NCBI GenBank assembly: GCA_025617745.1
Contig: CM046859.1
Coordinates: 558,001 to 622,000, forward strand
Source of the DNA: Heliocidaris erythrogramma
Lineage: Eukaryota; Echinodermata; Echinoidea; Camarodonta; Echinometridae
Reading direction: 5' to 3'
Length of the DNA: 64,000 bases
Part shown: in pieces, positions 1 to 9,809 of the stretch
Numbering within the stretch: the stretch's first letter is position 1
How the letters are laid out: each line of letters begins with the position of its first letter
The notes under the pieces: generated by a model
What the model saw: only the letters and a program-made list of their open reading frames with translations
What the model was told of the DNA's origin: nothing
Databases searched by the model: none
Position numbers and translations under genes: made by a program

Positions 1-82
1 ATTATTACTATTCTTCTTATTACCATTATTATTTTGCAGAAGTAAACTATATTGAGAACTGCGGAGGTTTGGGGTATGTTTG

Positions 83-274
83 TCAGCTTAAAGTTGTGAC
101 AGTTCTACAATATTTAGGGGCTTGACCAATTAGAGCTTTATAGATAATTAACAGGATTTTAAAAGATATTCTTGAGAATTTGGAGCATCCAAAAATCAGT
201 CTTGCACAAAGGTTTTGGACCCTCTGCAGTCGTCCTATCTGAGAGTCTGGGAGTCCATACAATATTAAACCCAT
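83..274 (-). mobile_element. LINE reverse-transcriptase C-terminal remnant
   Basis: The minus strand encodes a 63-residue stretch with the pattern LQRVQNLCARLI followed by ISFKILLIIYKAL, which is the conserved region just after the reverse transcriptase of CR1/L2-group LINEs. The sister copy at 13,640-13,860 keeps an extra 39-47 bp that reads RDQHWLSVRE in the expected place, so the left copy carries a small deletion inside the motif. It is a dead fragment. Confidence 0.7.
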
Positions 275-621
275 TACAATAATCTAACTTTCTAGTGATG
301 CATGCATGACCAGTTGTTTTCATTCTATCCTGATCAAAATATCTTATATCATATCATCCATCATGAAGTTATCGTACAAGGATTGGCCAGGAATGTCTCA
401 CGTGATATAAAATACTTTCAAAATTAGCATAATATAGAAAATATGCTCAATGACAACTTCAGGAATTACTCTTCATGAATTACTATCACACAATTGCAAG
501 AATGAACTTCATTTTTATTTAAAAAAAAAGTTTCACTTTACATAGAATGGCCCTAAGCAGCCCTTAAAATTCTCAGAAAAAAAGTCAGGGTTTTGTGGTT
601 CATTTTATATATCATAGACCA

Positions 622-769
622 GGGCCCTGTTTCATAAAACTGGTTATCAATAACAAGTTGCAATAACTGTTATAAGCTAATGAAATCCTTGCATCTGATT
701 GGCTGAGAGCAAATTTGTCATATAAATGTGGCAGTTGTTACTGATAACAAGTTTTATGAAAAGGAACCC
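622..769. mobile_element. MITE with about 33 bp terminal inverted repeats
   Basis: The ends GGGCCCTGTTTCATAAAAC and, inverted, GGGTTCCTTTTCATAAAAC define an approximately 148 bp palindrome-like element whose arms also share TTGTTATCAATAACAA-type sequence. It is non-coding. The same element sits at 15,662-15,802 in the duplicated block, where about 10 bp of the right arm are lost. It therefore predates the block duplication. Confidence 0.75.
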
Positions 770-1129
770 AGTTCGTAGTTAACCGATGTCACCGATGAAC
801 ACAGTTATCCACAGAACTTTTAAACTTTGACAGGTCCAAAACTGTGCACTTTAGAATAATCAATCGCTTAGTGATAGAAATGCCTCATGAAAACCTTTGT
901 TTCTCCTTTTTGAGAGAATACTTCCACCTTGGTACCATGGAATGCACCATTGGTGTATAACTGATTACATAAGCACATACAAGTATTCGTGTCAGTGGGT
1001 GTTAGGTTTTGTTACAGATGATCTTCATCGGATCACGGTCAGATTGCATCTACGAACTGGCGTATTACCAGAACAACAATGAGCATAGATAAGAGTGATA
1101 ATAAGTGGTACCAACACGTGACAAACACA

Positions 1130-1210
1130 CAAACACATACACTCACATCCCGTCACCTCACCCCTCCTCCCCCCCCCCCCCCCCCCCCACACACACAAGT
1201 ACACGCACAC
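1130..1210. repeat. CA-rich and poly-C microsatellite
   Basis: An (ACAC)n stretch is followed by CCTCC and a run of about 19 C, then ACACACAC. The duplicate at 16,165-16,230 has a shorter C-run, so the tract changed length after the duplication. Confidence 0.9.
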
Positions 1211-1247
1211 GATTAACACTAACATGCATAATTCGTTTTTGTAATTA

Positions 1248-1513
1248 CACTATGAACACAATGACAAAGAGAGCGGATAAAATATACAGCTTCTCATTGT
1301 ACACTCCACAATTGCTCTTGTAGACAAAAGAACATCCCTTCATTACTATTATGCGAAATAAGTAGAACAGGTGAATATGCATGTGACACCTGTTCTACAT
1401 ATTTTTACATAATAGCAGTGAAGGGATGTTCTTTTGTCTACCAGGGCAATCGTGGAAGGTACAATGAGGAGCTGTATATTTTGTCAGCTTCTTTGTTCGC
1501 ATTGTTCATAGTG
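1248..1513. mobile_element. Foldback MITE, PIF/Harbinger-like, with TTA target duplication
   Basis: The two halves are inverted copies of about 120 bp, starting CACTATGAACA and ending TGTTCATAGTG, with a short loop near 1,375-1,388. The element is flanked by TTA at 1,245-1,247 and 1,514-1,516. The duplicated block at 16,260-16,272 has a single TTA and no insert, so the empty site is visible in the same window. A 3 bp TTA/TAA duplication is the habit of PIF/Harbinger elements. There is no coding capacity; the 75 aa reading frame through it is a chance ORF. Confidence 0.88.
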
Positions 1514-1539
1514 TTAATTGCTGCTCTTTATTCGAGCCT

Positions 1540-2270
1540 TCAGTTACAAAGAGAAAGACGGAGAGAGAGATTGAGAGAGAGAGGGGGAGAGTGCGAGAGA
1601 GAGAGAGCTTGCGCGGGACAGGGAGGGGGCGATTTGAAAAGATAATAATACGACCCCATCTGATGGCCATCGCTCACTTTACACCACTACAGTAGAAAGT
1701 AAAACCCAATTTGCCTTTTTCAAGTTATTCCCCCATTATTTTGACTACATACAATATTTCAGGGGTAAGACACGTTTTCAGGTTTTGGTAGAGGTCTCTG
1801 TACTATTCTTGATCATAATATATCATCCTCTGTAAGAATATACCACAACCATTCAAATGCGAAGGACTTCAGTTTCAGAATCCTTAAAATCTTTCTGCTG
1901 ACTGGTTGGAATCTTTGTGATGGCAGGTACGGTTCCCTAGGCTAGTGGAAGTTTTGGTATAGTCACCAGATTCTCCTGGCATATATTGTGTTTTTGAGGA
2001 AATAAAACGTCACAATCACTAATGACGGGCTTACACGCGACTTAATGTATACAGTTGTGAATGTATCCTTATAATCTTCTTTATTAATCATCTGACTATT
2101 CAATATGAAGTTTAATCATGTAACTTTCATATACATTAAGCACAATTATTATTGCGTACACAGGTGTTATACCATTATAACTGATGCAAATGTTGATATT
2201 TAATCAACACCCTACGGTGATGCCCTGCTAAGATGCAAACTCCAAGCACTTCGTGAAAGGCGAGATCGAT
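1540..2270 (+). repeat. Array unit 0, left half (divergent)
   Basis: Landmarks of the tandem unit appear in the expected order: a GA-rich tract, GATGGCCATCGCTCAC, GGTTTTGGTAGAGGTCTCTG, TTCTTGATCATA and GGTACGGTTCCCTAGGC. The sequence is visibly more diverged than units at 7.3-12.5 kb. The unit breaks off near 2,270 and resumes at 5,676, so 2,271-5,675 is inserted DNA. The paired copy is 16,285-17,050. Confidence 0.75.
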
Positions 2271-2289
2271 TGTGCACCTCTTTCGCAAA

Positions 2290-2560
2290 GTTCCTATGTC
2301 ATTGGCGCATCCAGGGGGGGGGGGGGCACTTCCGGCCCGTGCCCCCCCCCCCTTTTGGAAGAGAAATATGCTTTTTGACCATAGACGATCAGCTATTTTC
2401 TCGATTGTGCCCCCCCCCCCCCTTTTAGAATGAAGACCTTTTTTTTTTTTGCTTGTCAAGGAATTATGGAGGGGAACCGGACCCCCGTAACCCCATCCTG
2501 AGGGAATTTTGAAGGTTTGGCGAAAAAAAAAATTGTCGCTAATTATGATTCTGTCTGTTT
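2290..2560. repeat. Dispersed repeat with poly-G/poly-C tracts
   Basis: Runs of G at about 2,317-2,328 and of C at 2,342-2,352 and 2,410-2,422 are embedded in a sequence resembling fragments common in marine invertebrate genomes (GGCGCATCCAGG, then GTGCCCCCC and CTTTTGGAAGAG). No coding potential is seen. The 94 aa minus-strand frame is a low-complexity artefact. Confidence 0.55.
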
Positions 2561-3186
2561 CATCTGGTACTGTAATGTAATGTATGTACTCATGTGATGT
2601 ATATAGGGGTAAGTAGGCTAATGTGTATACTGTGTGGTAAGGAAGGGGGTTGTTTTGTTGTTTGTTTGTTTTTTGGGGGGTTCCTTCTTTTTATCTTTTT
2701 CTTTTTTATATATGACCAGGCCCCACAAAACCACCCAAAAGTCGCACTGTGTGATTTTCAGTTAGAGCTCAATCAATGTGTTTTGGTTGGCATGCATGGT
2801 CAAATTTTAGTTTTGGGTATTTCCTGAAAGAGTATACTTTTTTCTAAGTAATCTAAAATGTGGAGGCACCAAACAATCTAGAAGTGGTATTTTTGACAGC
2901 TTTTTATCAGACTTATGTGTGTCTTCTCTGGATTTTGTTGTATTACTTTTCTTTTTCACGACCCTGAATACTTGTCTCATTTTAATCTCCCATAAATCTC
3001 CCGGAGTAAGTTCTTGCATTGATACTTGTGCACTATGATAAACAGGATATGTCTATGTAGTATGCCAAGTTTTAGGACAATCTGATAATCCCTTCATAGA
3101 AATTTTCATTGAGTTCTAATCCTCCATTTGTCACCTTAGCACAACACTTTGCAAGTCAGAGTGCTTCAATAGACTGCAAACTTTAA
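2561..3186. other. Intervening DNA without recognisable genes
   Basis: The stretch holds T-rich low complexity at 2,655-2,710 and no motif I recognise. It ends at the TTAA that bounds the next transposon. Confidence 0.5.
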
Positions 3187-3491
3187 AGGGCGAGTCAATT
3201 AGAATTACATTTCATGATAATATCAAAGTATTGTGTCAATACTGCTAGAAATCGCATATACTTTTTATTAAAAAGATCTGTGTACTTCTCTAAGCTTCGT
3301 TGAAATTGCCTAAATCGCACGTTTATCAGCTAGTCTGTCACGCCCCTCGAAAAATAGGACCCAGTCACGTGCCTTGTCAGGTGACCTGTGACGTACCATC
3401 GGGAACATCTAGCTAGCGGACGACGCTTGTCTGTGTATATCCAGTGCAGGGAATTTTGGATAGGCATGATAGGAGTGCATATCTCAAGAAA

Positions 3492-3733
3492 ATGCCGAGG
3501 AGATGTGTTGTTGCTGGGTGCACCAAAGGCACCAGCGATGGTGTCAGTCTGCACACCTTTCCTAAAGATGATGCAACTCGAAAAATTTGGATTTCAAGGA
3601 TCAAGCTGACGCGAGCTAGCTCAGTGGGATGGCCCTTCCGCTCACAGTACTGTTTGCAGTGACCACTTCAGGGAGGAGGACTTCGATAGTCAGGCCCTCA
3701 GGCCAGGGGCTGTATGACCAGCTATAGGATTTG
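3492..3733 (+). pseudogene. THAP domain, frameshifted (transposase N-terminus)
   Basis: From ATG 3,492 the frame reads MPRRCVVAGC, then HTFPKDD, then KIWISRIK, the first half of a C2CH THAP zinc finger with its first two cysteines and conserved tryptophan. Between about 3,612 and 3,640 the frame shifts by one. The second half follows in the other frame as GPSAHSTVCSDHF, supplying the last Cys and His. The closing AVPTLF-type box reads AV-stop-PAIGF, so a stop codon lies in it. The domain binds DNA and in Kolobok or P-type elements recognises transposon ends. It sits just inside the left repeat of the 3,187-5,065 element. It is certainly broken. Confidence 0.82.
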
Positions 3734-3894
3734 CGCCCAAGAATAAAATGCTGCGGCCGACAGCTATCCCTGTCATCAGACTGGGAACTGAGGGCTGTGG
3801 AACTGGAAGCCAAACACAGGGAGTCGGTCTGCAGTTCTGAAGCTGGAGTCACAGGAGAAAAAGAGGGTAGGTCTACCGTACCGTACCGTAGAGC

Positions 3895-4475
3895 CCGGGG
3901 GGGGGGGGGGCACTCAACCTGTTTTTGGATGTGGGTGTGCCGCTGCCAATCTCAAAACAGGGGGCTAAGGAGCTAAATGGTTATTGAGGAAGCTCATTTT
4001 TGAGGGTCTAAGGAGCGAACGGGCTCATGGGCAGAGCTAATTTTAGCTGCTCGCGATCTCACTACTCTGGTACACATACGGTGCATGAGCCGAGTCAGCG
4101 GTCGCAGCGCTGTTTTTAACGCTGTACATGCCGGGCCACTGCACTGGCTCGATGTCGCATGCAGATTGATTTCGCTGAGCCGCCGCTAGCACTAGTAATA
4201 CCGCGTTCAGTTAGGGGGCACTAGGCCGCTGCGCTGCGCTGCGCTAGGCTGGGAGGCTAGGGAGCGACCGTTCCCGGACAATAGGCTGTGCGCATTGTTT
4301 TCTCATATTCTAGGGAGCGAGTCGGAAGCCAATCGAGGTGCGGTTAGTGAAAATCTGAAAATCGCATATCATGGGAGCGACCCGAGAAGGTAGAAAATGG
4401 GGGACGTCACAGCGGCACATACATGTGTAACATATATATGTGAGTGAGTGCCCCCCCCCCCCCCCCCCCCGGAGG
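3895..4475. repeat. G-tract/C-tract bounded inner segment
   Basis: A run CCGGGGG...GCACTCA near 3,896-3,916 and its inverse TGAGTGCCCCC...CGG at 4,447-4,472 bound about 580 bp, suggesting an inverted-repeat element nested in the Kolobok-like transposon. The interior is GC-richer than its surroundings and contains GGAGCGA repeats (4,010, 4,260, 4,312, 4,372). No target duplication could be identified. Confidence 0.45.
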
Positions 4476-5069
4476 CAGCTAGCTTGCAGCACACGATTTT
4501 GCTGTAATTGTTGTAATATTTTAGACTTTCATCCAGTCTTTCAGTGTACTTGGTTGTGATCATAAGCAAGCACACAAAGATTCGCAAGGTACGGTCAGCA
4601 GTAAAGCGACTGTCCACACGTCTACTTGTCTGTAAAATATTACGTTTTTCCAAAACAAAAACCTAATCCAAAAGAGGAATTATCATGGGTAAAGTGTTTG
4701 AAAAAATGCCAGACTTGTGATTTGACCTCTACTAAAATGTCTTAACAACCTATTCAAATCCTTTGGGGGGACTTAAAGATTGTCGAAATTGTATAAATAG
4801 TGATATGAAAATGGATAAATTATCATTCATTTACATTGCCAACATATTAGTCAAACTTAGTGGCTTCGCGGGGGACTTCCCGATGCTACGTCAAATCGCT
4901 CTAGCCAATCAGCTGTCAATTTTTTGGGGCGTTCCCAAATTAGTGAGTTTTTTGACCAATTTCTTGTTACTGGGCAATTTTTTTTCTGTAAAAATGTCAG
5001 AATTGTGTCATTGGACCTATGTACTACATTTTTAGCCCCAATGTTGATTCTAATTGACTCGCCCTTTAA

Positions 5070-5675
5070 GCCCTTATTAAGAAGTAACATTATGAGGGAC
5101 TGTGCATTCTTCTCTTTGTACATTGAGTTATGAACATCCAATGAGTTATATATCATTTTAAAGCTGAGAATGTGCTCTTTCAGAATCATACCTTAAATAA
5201 AGTATGATGTGGTCTTTAGATATTGATTTACATGTGCTTACCAGAGAATATAGTGTGCATGCATGTTTTTATTTTGGCATAAGATTGGAGTTCAGTCAAT
5301 TTCGACATGCACAAGGTTTATTTAAAATTAAGTATTATAACACATGTATTTGCTACTTGATTGTATTATCGATATTACAAATGAATTGTTATTGTGTTAT
5401 TATGTTGATTTATGAAGACAAATAAAATATTATTCAAAACAAAAGCTTCGCATCATATGACCCCTGTACACAAACTTCCGCGCGTTTGACCATGCATACC
5501 AATTATACTCGGATCACTCTGTGTGGCAGCGGGTGAGCGATGAATAGTCACGAGTGGGTGATAGAAGCAAGTCGATCACGGCCTGTCTGAACGTACTGGA
5601 AATATTTTTGAAACTTACATAGCATCGATGCTAACGTAGCATCGATGGTATATACTACGTGTGAACATAACTTAT
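5070..5675. other. Intervening DNA without recognisable genes
   Basis: AT-rich sequence lies between the Kolobok-like element and the resumption of array unit 0. It includes a near-palindrome around ACATAGCATCGATGCTAACGTAGCATCGATG at 5,617-5,648. No exon or RNA gene is seen. Confidence 0.45.
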
Positions 5676-7255
5676 AATGCAAAAATGATTTATTTTGTAA
5701 ATTGTATCGTATTTTTCCAAATTGTTGTACTTTGTACATTCCATGTAATTCAGCCCTTGGGTTGCCATGTGGATTTTAATAAATACCATTTCGTTTTCAA
5801 TATCAATAATTAATAATCAACCTCAAAATCAAGTTACAATTTTTAACAAACTTAACATACACACTGTAAAGTTAATAAGTTTAGAACATATTTTATGGGA
5901 TTTCTTCACATGCTTGGAATCAATGGTTTGACAAAATCAAAACACAACAATACCATTGAGCATTGCGCTATTATTCATTCAAAAATATCATCGTTTCGTT
6001 CAACCAATTACTTAAAATGCGTTCGACTTCTAATGGTCCCTCAATTTCGTGTAATGTTTTTGTTTTATTTAAATGGCACGTACACATAGGAAGTGGTTGA
6101 CATTGTACTTTCACAACTGCATTTAATTTCGTCATTTACTGCTGCACTTCTCATATTTGTCATCTTGTTTTGATTGCTCATTTGTTCACTTTATTGTTCG
6201 TTTCTACTTCTGTAATTTTTTGTTAATTTGATGATCTTCCAAAACCGTAGATTTCATTTGAATGAATTGATTTAATATGATTGGTACGTGAAAAATGGTC
6301 ACATGGTGTGCCTTTAGCCATTATATTTCCTTCCAGTAATCGCTCAAGGTCTTCTTTTCTATGTTTTCAATCTGATTACGCGAAATTAGATGGGTGGGCA
6401 TATTTTTAAACTTGGAGAGATGGTGAAAGAGAGTGTACTTACTAACTATAAAGCGTATGTTTTCTTGCCAAAATATGATTTAGTGAATCAATGAAAATAT
6501 TGTATCCCCTTACTTCGATTATCCATTCATCCAGGCCCCTTGGAGCCGGGGGTGCTGAGGGGGTCCTAGAAGGCTTTTTTTTTTTTTGCTCAGAGCACCC
6601 CAGTAACAAAATCATTCCCAGGTGGCTACATTCATCAATCTTTACTTACGTACAATGGAGTCTAGTGAGATTGATTTCCAATGAATTACCAGAGCAGCAT
6701 CGTTTATCATTAACAAATAGTCTGCATCGTTTCGATATTAGGGTCTATCGAACTTATACGTACTTTTCCTCGATTTCATGGATTTAGAGAAGAAGACGTA
6801 AACTTTCCCCAAGTGGTTAAATCATGAAGTAGAAAAAAAATGAAAAAAGTGGGTTTGCTATTTCATTTCATGGCCAGGAACATAACGAGCATGGAACTGT
6901 AATACATATGTAAAAACACAAAATAAATCAAGAGGTGTGTAAGTTTAAAAAAGAAAAAGGTTCCTTTGAAAAGCTTGCCTTATAAATCGATGGCAGAAAC
7001 ATATAATTCAATTCGATTCAGTGATTCACTCTCCACATATGGAAATTCTTCTCGTTTAAATGCATAATATACAAAAGGAATATTCATAAATGTTTTTTTT
7101 ATATTTTTTTGAAAGTAATCAAGAAAAATGAAACAAACAGCTACATGTAATAATGAATAAGGGCGACAACCCATGAGACCGACAGCCAACTAGACAGACG
7201 ATGTCACTCTCGTGGTCGTAGGATGTCTGATAACTGTATAGCTGTATTTTACCCA
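5676..7255 (+). repeat. Array unit 0, right half (divergent)
   Basis: The sequence from ATAATGCAAAAATGA onward matches 17,978-19,925 closely. It also matches, more distantly, the later part of units at 7.9-9.1 kb through shared phrases such as CACTGTAAAGTT, CACAACAATACCATTGA and AATAAATCAAGA. It ends in the GACNGACAGCC motif region (7,159-7,200). Open frames of 60-98 codons are not conserved and are not called. Confidence 0.75.
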
Positions 7256-9809
7256 ACGGGCCTATGGACAATGTTATCCTCGTGATAGGACCACTATTTA
7301 CACTTGTACGTACATTTGAGGATACACTCAGGAGAAAATAAGACCAAATTTGTATTTTTAAAACTTATTCCTCTATATGATTGACGAAATAAAATATCAG
7401 TGATCAGCTGAAGAACGAGACATGTTTACAGGTTTTGGTAGAGGTCTATGTACTATTCTTGATCATATATCATCCTCTTGGAAATATACCACAGCCAATC
7501 AAAAGGGAAGGACAACAGTTTTGACAAAATCACTTTTAAGTCTTTCTACTGGCAGATGGGTATTCTGTATGTGTGACGGTGTGTACGGTTCCCTAGGCGA
7601 ATTCAAGTTTGGGTATTGTCACCAAGTCTTCCTGTCATTCTGGTGTTCTTCACGGAATGAACCGTCGCTACCACTGTCGGTCTTAGACTCGACTTGATGT
7701 ATATAATAATTAATGTATTGGCTTCTTATTATCTTCCGTATTTATCATGTGACTACTCAGATATGAAGTTTAAGCATGTAACTTTCATATTCATGATGTA
7801 TTATTGTTATTATTGTGTACAACATTATGCAGGTGTTGTATAACAACTCATTCAAATATCGATATTTGATTAATTATCAATAATCAGTCTCAAAATCAAG
7901 TTTTAAGTAGTTTCAAAGTGAACTTACACACTGTAAAGTTCAGCAGTTTAGAACATATTTTGATGTGACTTCTTCACATGATCTTGAGAAAATAATACTT
8001 TGAGTCCATGGTTTGAAACAAATTAAAGCCATACATTCCAAACACAACAATACCATTGATTATTGAGCTATTACCCAAACGTACATGTATGAAATAGTTG
8101 ACATTGTAACAGCACGACATATTTTTCAATTCATTTTCGTAACTTTCATCATATTACTGCTGCATTTGTTTAATCATATTTGTCATTCTGTTTTGATTGT
8201 TCATTTGTATATTCATTATTTGTCAGTTCTTCTGTAAATAATATTTTATTTGATGATAATCCGAAATGGATTTGGCTTGATTCTTACGTGAAGAATGGTT
8301 GCATGGTATGATCTGCTTTCAGTTATTTTATTTCCTTGCAATTAGCGCTCAAAGTCTTTTTTTAGTATGATTACACGGAATGAGATAGGTAGGTATATCT
8401 TTATACTTGGAGAGATGATGAAAAAAAAACTGTGTTTACTGCCTAAAAAGCTTATGTTTTCTTGCCAAAAATATGAATCAGTAAATCAATGACAAAATCG
8501 TATCCAATTGCTTCCACTATCCATGCATCAATCTTTACTCACGTAGAATCCAGTGTAGTATTTTTTTTCTTTAATTTCATAATTAATTTGAATATTGCAT
8601 AGGTCTTTAAATACATGATAACCTAACCTACAAGTAAGCCTAGTAACGCTTTGATTCCCGATGAATTATTGCATTAAGAAATCGTTTGCATCGCTTCAAT
8701 ATAAGGTTGTGTCTAACGGCATATACATATTTATCATTATCATTAAATCATGAAGAAAAAATGAAATAGTAGTAAAAAAGTAGAGTTAGTTTTGCTATTT
8801 CATTTCATTTCCGGAAACATAAAGAGCGTGAATGGGTATTACTGATCTAAAAACTCAAAATAAATCAAGAACAGATTCTTGTAGATCACAAAAAGAAAGA
8901 AAAACAAATCGTAAAAGGTTATCCTTTTTAGCCGTTGGCAGAAACACATAATTCAATGCGATTCAGTGCTTTATTTTCCATATGAAAATTCTTCTCATTC
9001 TTGTGCAATAATATACAAAAGGAAGAGCTACATATAATAATGAATAAGGGCGACAACCCATGAGACTGACAGCCAAGTAGACGGACAATGTCCCTCTCGT
9101 GGTCTGTTTGGGTGGATTACTGGACTGACAGCTCACAAGACCATCATCAAATCAGACCGATATTTTCTTTTTGTCGGTTTAGAGCACTGTCGGTCTTGTT
9201 AATCTTTTGTAAATATCTGTCACGTGGGCTGTCGGTCTACTGGGATGACCCCTGAATAACATGTAAAACAAATGTATTTTTAATTTCATGTACTTTATGA
9301 AAATTCTTGAATAAGGATGATTTGAAAGCTAATTTGAACAAATTCAAATTGAAATGAAGTATTAATTTAAAAAAAAAGAGAGAAAGTAACTCAAGATCAA
9401 TCAAAGACACGATTAAAAGATGACATGGTTTATATACCGCACAGTATGCATTTAATAAAAAAATAACAGACATATTTCGTTTCACTATTAGGTATTATAG
9501 CAACCACACTATCACCACCCTTCACCTCCACACACAAGAATCACAATACAAAACATAACTCCTTTGTAATTCATTCTTGCACTTATATTCGAAACCTCAT
9601 CCGCATAGAGAAATAGATAAAGTGAGGACGGAAGTCGGAGGGGGTAACTTTTGAAAAGATGATGAAACGACCCCCATATGATGGCCATCCCACACACTCA
9701 TTTGCATTTACACCACTTGTCTTGCTTATAACTTTCTATGTAACTGTATTGTACCCAACGGGCCTATGGACAATGTTATCCTCGTGTTAGGGCCACCATT
9801 TATACTTGT
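7256..9809 (+). repeat. Array unit A
   Basis: The anchor ACGTACATTTGAGG at 7,308 recurs at 9,810, giving a unit of about 2.50 kb. Order inside the unit: GGTTTTGGTAGAGGTC block, CCCTAGGCGAATTC, AT-rich middle, GACNGACAGCC inverted-repeat segment (9,048-9,251), then the TTCATGTACTTTATG and CACCACCCTTCACCTCCAC blocks. This unit lacks the 579 bp insert found in units C-E, so it shows the older form of the repeat. There is no conserved protein frame. Confidence 0.85.
9048..9251. mobile_element. MITE-like element with GACNGACAGCC repeats
   Basis: The left end GGGCGACAACCCATGAGAC and the inverted right end GGGTCATCCCAGTAGACCGA form imperfect terminal repeats of about 28 bp. The motif GAC(T/C)GACAGCC recurs on both strands between them. 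Related copies lie at about 11,972-12,188 and 31,070-31,330, and truncated ones at 7,159 and 19,788. No target duplication was determined. Confidence 0.5.

Larger units (their letters stand above)
1..2270. repeat. Segmental duplication, left copy (block P)
   Basis: This stretch reappears in the same order and orientation at 13,540-17,050. Shared landmarks are an ATT-rich SINE tail, a LINE remnant, a MITE, a CA/poly-C microsatellite, a GA-rich tract and the start of the array unit. The left copy lacks about 1.47 kb present in the right one (13,987-15,455) and has gained a 266 bp foldback (1,248-1,513). Because the right copy is preceded by a full SINE and the window opens inside its tail, the duplication extends left of base 1. 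Confidence 0.9.
3187..5065 (+). mobile_element. TTAA-flanked THAP DNA transposon, Kolobok-like, degenerate
   Basis: Perfect 19 bp terminal inverted repeats (AGGGCGAGTCAATTAGAAT at 3,187-3,205 and its complement at 5,047-5,065) are flanked on both sides by TTAA (3,183-3,186 and 5,066-5,069). A THAP zinc-finger reading frame lies 305 bp inside the left end in the same orientation. TTAA duplication plus a THAP-domain transposase is the combination described for Kolobok; piggyBac shares TTAA but has no THAP, and P elements have THAP but 8 bp duplications. Only the THAP part of the transposase survives. The 1.9 kb length and loss of the catalytic region make this a non-autonomous relic. Confidence 0.78.
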
